Source: Catellatospora citrea
GTDB lineage: Bacteria; Actinomycetota; Actinomycetes; Mycobacteriales; Micromonosporaceae
Assembly (NCBI RefSeq): GCF_003610235.1
Contig: NZ_RAPR01000001.1
Location: 372,001 to 436,000 of the forward strand
Direction: 5' to 3'
DNA length: 64,000 bases
Both the position numbers and the translations under genes were made by a program. Shown here piece by piece: positions 62,100 through 64,000 of the stretch. Each line of letters begins with the position of its first letter. Within the stretch, counting starts at the first letter, position 1. The notes below the pieces were generated by a model, which searched no databases, was not told the origin of the DNA, and was given only the letters and a program-made list of their open reading frames with translations.

Positions 62100-62789
62100 A
62101 TGTCGAACACGTTGACCACGCTGACGCTGGTGACGCTGGCCGTCGGCACCGCGCTGATCATCTGCCGGCTCACCGGCTCACGCCTGCGACGTCGGCTGAT
62201 GGCCCGACTGTGGCACGCGGTGCACGTCGACGCGCTCACCGGCCTGCCCAACCGGGCCGGCGCGCTGGAGGAACTCGGCCGCTGGCACACCGACCACCGC
62301 CCGCTGAGCCTGGGCTTCGCCGACCTCGACCAGTTCAAGGCGCTCAACGACACCCACGGCCACGAGATCGGCGACCGGGCGCTGCAGCACATCGCGCTCG
62401 TGCTGCGCACGCACCTGCCGGACACGTTCGCCGCCCGTATCCACGGCGACGAGTTCGTGTTCGCCTGGCACGCGCTGCTGACCGACGCCCTGGCCCACGC
62501 CTGGCACATACGGCACCTGGTCAGCGCACACCCGCTGCGGCTGCCCGACGGCGAGCTGGTCGAACTGCGCATGTCCATCGGCGTCGCCGAGCGCGGCCTG
62601 ACCACCGACCTGCGGCTGCTGATGCATCATGCCGACCTGGCCATGCACGACGCGAAGACCAGCGGCAGCGGCTGCGCCCCCTACAACCCGCAGCATCGCG
62701 CCACCGCGGTGACGCCCCGGCCGGCGCTGCGCGCACGCGAACGCCGCCACCACCCGGCCCCTGCTCCCGGCCGCCCGCCGATGTCGTAG
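62100..62789 (+). CDS. GGDEF-domain protein (putative diguanylate cyclase)
   Basis: 229 residues from ATG 62100 behind AAGGAGG. One N-terminal membrane helix (TLVTLAVGTALIICRL) anchors a GGDEF domain at ~40-200: DALTGLPNRAGALEEL, FADLDQFKALNDTHGHEIGD, then the active-site loop RIHGDEF. The signature is HGDEF where the consensus is GG(D/E)EF, so the first Gly is His. The metal-binding FADLD is intact. No EAL domain or I-site (RxxD) is obvious. It probably makes c-di-GMP, but the variant loop leaves this open. Confidence 0.88.
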   Translation: MSNTLTTLTLVTLAVGTALIICRLTGSRLRRRLMARLWHAVHVDALTGLPNRAGALEELGRWHTDHRPLSLGFADLDQFKALNDTHGHEIGDRALQHIALVLRTHLPDTFAARIHGDEFVFAWHALLTDALAHAWHIRHLVSAHPLRLPDGELVELRMSIGVAERGLTTDLRLLMHHADLAMHDAKTSGSGCAPYNPQHRATAVTPRPALRARERRHHPAPAPGRPPMS

Positions 62790-62825
62790 GCGGTCGGCGC
62801 CATTGAACCAGCCCTGAGCTGGGCA

Positions 62826-62848
62826 GATACCTCTGTCGCAGAGGTATC
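62826..62848. promoter_or_regulatory. MarR-type operator
   Basis: GATACCTCTG (62826-62835) and its exact reverse complement CAGAGGTATC (62839-62848) are separated by TCG, ending eight bases before the ATG of the marR gene. The ribosome-binding region overlaps it, so the protein would block its own transcription. Confidence 0.7.
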
Positions 62849-62856
62849 CTGGGGGT

Positions 62857-63306
62857 ATGGCGGACGAGTTCGCCGAGCAGGTGGTGCAACGGATCTACGG
62901 CGTACGGCGGGTGCTGCGGCGGCGGTTGAGCGCGGCGATGACCCTGCCGCCGTTCACCGGCAGCCAGGTCGACCTGCTGCGCCTGGTCGAGTCGTCGGCC
63001 GGGATCGGCGTATCGGCCGCGGCCCAGCAGCTGCATCTGGCGGCCAACTCGGTGAGCACCATGGTCAACCAGCTCGGCCGGTCCGGTTACCTGCGCCGCG
63101 AACCCGACCCGAAGGACCGGCGGGCCGCCCGCCTGTTCCTGACCGGCCAGGCCATCGAGCGGCTCGCGGGCTGGCGCGATGCGCGGGCGCAGCTGCTCGG
63201 GGCGGGACTGGCCGCGCTGACCCCGCAGGACCGCCAGGCCCTCGCCCGGGCCCTGCCCGCGCTGGGCCGGCTGGCCGACGCGATAGCGGAGGTGTCCGAT
63301 GACTGA
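62857..63306 (+). CDS. MarR-family transcriptional regulator
   Basis: 149 residues. The winged HTH has VSAAAQQLHLAANSVSTMVN near residue 52 and a wing with DPKDRRAARLFLT. The N-terminal helix and the C-terminal helix (PALGRLADAIAEV) make the dimer. It overlaps the ABC-transporter gene by eight bases, so it probably represses its own transporter until a drug or metabolite binds. The perfect operator is directly upstream. Confidence 0.92.
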   Translation: MADEFAEQVVQRIYGVRRVLRRRLSAAMTLPPFTGSQVDLLRLVESSAGIGVSAAAQQLHLAANSVSTMVNQLGRSGYLRREPDPKDRRAARLFLTGQAIERLAGWRDARAQLLGAGLAALTPQDRQALARALPALGRLADAIAEVSDD

Positions 63307-64000
63307 TCCGGCAGCGGTACAGGTCTGCGGACTGCGGCACCGGTTCGGCGATGCCACTGCCGTCGACGGGGTCGACCTGCGCGTCGCCCCGGGCGAGCTG
63401 TTCGGGCTGCTCGGGCCCAACGGCGCGGGCAAGACCACCACCATCCGTGTGATCACCACGCTGCTGCCGCCGCAGCAGGGCACCGTCGAGGTGTTCGGCC
63501 TGGACGTGCGGACCCGGCAGATGGCGGTACGGCGGCTGATCGGCTACGTGCCGCAGCTGTTGTCGGCCGACCCCGCGCTGACGGGCCGGGAGAACGTGGC
63601 CCTGTTCGCGCGGCTGTTCGACGTCCCGCGCCGGGAGCGCCGGGCGCGCACCGCCGAAGTGATCGACGCGATGGGCCTGACCGAGGCGGCCGGGCGGGCG
63701 GCGGGCACGTACTCCGGGGGCATGGTCCGGCGTCTGGAACTCGCCCAGGCGCTGGTCAGCTCGCCGCACCTGCTGATCCTCGACGAGCCGACGATCGGCC
63801 TGGACCCGGTCGCCCGCGACGGCGTCTGGGAACGGATCACCGCGGTACGCGCGCAGACCGGCATGACCGTCCTGGTGACCACGCACTACATGGAGGAGGC
63901 GGAGCAGCACTGCGACCGCGTCGCGCTGATGCACCGCGGCCGGATCCGGGCCATCGGCACGCCCGCCGACCTGATCGTGGGCCTGGGCGCGGACAGCCTG
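63299..64000 (+). CDS. ABC transporter ATP-binding protein (DrrA-like), cut by window
   Basis: About 234 residues from ATG 63299 to the window edge. The Walker A is GLLGPNGAGKTTT, the Q-loop is in YVPQLLSADP, the signature is TYSGGMVRRLELAQ, Walker B is LLILDEPTIGLD and the switch His is in TTHYMEEAEQ. This is the DrrA/ABC-2 export class; the permease gene should follow. With the MarR gene it forms a drug- or lipid-export operon. Confidence 0.93.
   Translation, partial: MTDPAAVQVCGLRHRFGDATAVDGVDLRVAPGELFGLLGPNGAGKTTTIRVITTLLPPQQGTVEVFGLDVRTRQMAVRRLIGYVPQLLSADPALTGRENVALFARLFDVPRRERRARTAEVIDAMGLTEAAGRAAGTYSGGMVRRLELAQALVSSPHLLILDEPTIGLDPVARDGVWERITAVRAQTGMTVLVTTHYMEEAEQHCDRVALMHRGRIRAIGTPADLIVGLGADSL

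Noticed and set aside
1..64000. rRNA, CRISPR array, replication origin, riboswitch
   Set aside because: None recognised anywhere in the window; only one tRNA was found.

Overview
The window is high-GC DNA with strong GC at third codon positions, many GTG starts, four-base gene overlaps (ATGA/GTGA) and many regulator families typical of Actinomycetota. The 7Fe ferredoxin, the actinobacterial SoxR, the large NRPS cluster and the giant secreted RHS protein fit a filamentous actinomycete. Micromonosporaceae is my guess; no rRNA is present to confirm it.

Layout. 1-2.9 kb: a divergent MarR regulator and a three-gene operon (membrane protein, SDR oxidoreductase, DUF998 membrane protein) around a shared inverted-repeat operator. 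3.1-5.5 kb: decayed DNA with an integrase remnant, an IS3-type OrfA remnant, a truncated CPBP protease and one intact GNAT gene. 5.6-16.2 kb: a 3274-residue secreted RHS/YD-repeat protein with a nuclease-like C-terminal tip, followed 34 bases later by a pentapeptide-repeat protein that is a candidate immunity protein. 16.8-17.6 kb: a secreted lectin-like protein. 17.8-20.7 kb: an operon of a DauR/YheO-type regulator, a DSD1-family PLP enzyme and an ornithine cyclodeaminase-family enzyme, which suggests D-amino-acid catabolism. 20.9-23.2 kb: a MOSC protein, a ferredoxin and a SoxR regulator, the last two with matching SoxR-like boxes. A tRNA-Pro(GGG) lies at 23.7 kb.

24.4-39.9 kb is a compact NRPS cluster. 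A plus-strand A-PCP protein faces a minus-strand operon of a small unknown protein, PCP-TE, C-PCP, MbtH-A-PCP, cytochrome P450, A-PCP-C and a SnoaL-like protein. A TrmB/LuxR regulator, a thioesterase-like protein and an MFS exporter follow. The MbtH-A-PCP plus P450 pair looks like a cassette for beta-hydroxylating a carrier-bound amino acid. Three A domains, two C domains and five carriers suggest a short modified peptide.

40.1-48.9 kb is an accessory island: a broken CHAT-protease remnant, an L,D-transpeptidase-like protein with a coiled-coil tail, a HerA-like ATPase, and a convergent three-gene operon encoding two large dynamin-like P-loop proteins and a tail-anchored coiled-coil protein. 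This is the best candidate for an undescribed, possibly defensive, system.

49.5-64 kb returns to a chromosomal style: a TetR/metallo-beta-lactamase deletion scar, a MerR-HEAT regulator with a HEAT-repeat partner, YCII and gamma-glutamylcyclotransferase-like genes, a LuxR-type ATPase regulator followed by a lipoprotein operon, a MerR/GyrI regulator divergent from SnoaL and SDR genes, a GGDEF protein, and a MarR-ABC transporter operon that runs off the end.
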